Source: Gammaproteobacteria bacterium (GTDB lineage Bacteria > Pseudomonadota > Gammaproteobacteria > Enterobacterales > Kangiellaceae). Taken from it: a DNA stretch of 34,819 bases. Made by a program: the position numbers and the translations under genes. Below, piece after piece: positions 34,647 to 34,819 of this stretch (positions are counted from its first letter, which is position 1; each line of letters opens with the position of its first letter). The notes beneath the pieces were generated by a model. It saw only the letters and a list, made by a program, of their open reading frames with translations, made no database searches and was not told where the DNA came from. The DNA lies in assembly GCA_013372875.1 (NCBI GenBank), contig JABXIW010000203.1, positions 1 through 34,819 on the forward strand, given 5' to 3'.

Positions 34647-34819
<173 letters not shown>

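Overview
The window looks like the chromosome of a marine-type gammaproteobacterium. Base composition is moderately AT-rich. Two stretches match gene orders known from E. coli: aroQ-accB-accC...prmA-dusB-fis, and dsbD-cutA...fxsA...groES-groEL. The KatG, DsbD and YjdM proteins are also typical of that class. I cannot name the species; a Kangiella-like or other Oceanospirillales-type lineage is only an impression. I see no prophage, IS element, CRISPR array, rRNA or tRNA.

Layout. Positions 1-14110 run leftward: aroQ-accB-accC, a strong terminator, then a second long run of closely packed genes. That run starts with an envelope module (RDD, SpoIIM-like, DUF4129, DUF4350, MoxR ATPase, DUF58). 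It continues with an orphan SMI1/KNR4-like gene and a membrane protein, then the housekeeping genes prmA, a zinc-ribbon/DUF3426 gene, dusB, fis and the 5' part of purH. Positions 14457-19359 run rightward and hold a three-gene signalling operon: an OmpR-type response regulator, a secreted LysM-FecR-repeat protein, and a CHASE2 sensor histidine kinase. A DMT-family transporter follows.

Positions 20507-25764 run leftward as a metal/redox block: cutA, dsbD, a small Cys/Met/His-rich secreted protein, a Tat-exported multicopper oxidase CopA, and CopB. fxsA is divergent from it. Positions 26611-34146 are an accessory interval between fxsA and groES. It holds a catalase-peroxidase with a signal peptide, a secreted YD-repeat-like protein bracketed by two identical 25-base terminator repeats, two DUF1428 paralogues, YjdM, a CPBP protease-like protein, a 2OG-Fe(II) oxygenase, and a two-gene module of unknown function. 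The window ends with groES and the start of groEL. Their promoter carries a perfect CIRCE operator overlapping a sigma-32-type promoter.

The observations I rate highest are the RR/FecR-LysM/CHASE2-kinase operon, the double heat-shock control element of groESL, the MoxR envelope module lodged between accC and prmA, the copper/redox block, and the unrecognised two-gene module beside groESL.
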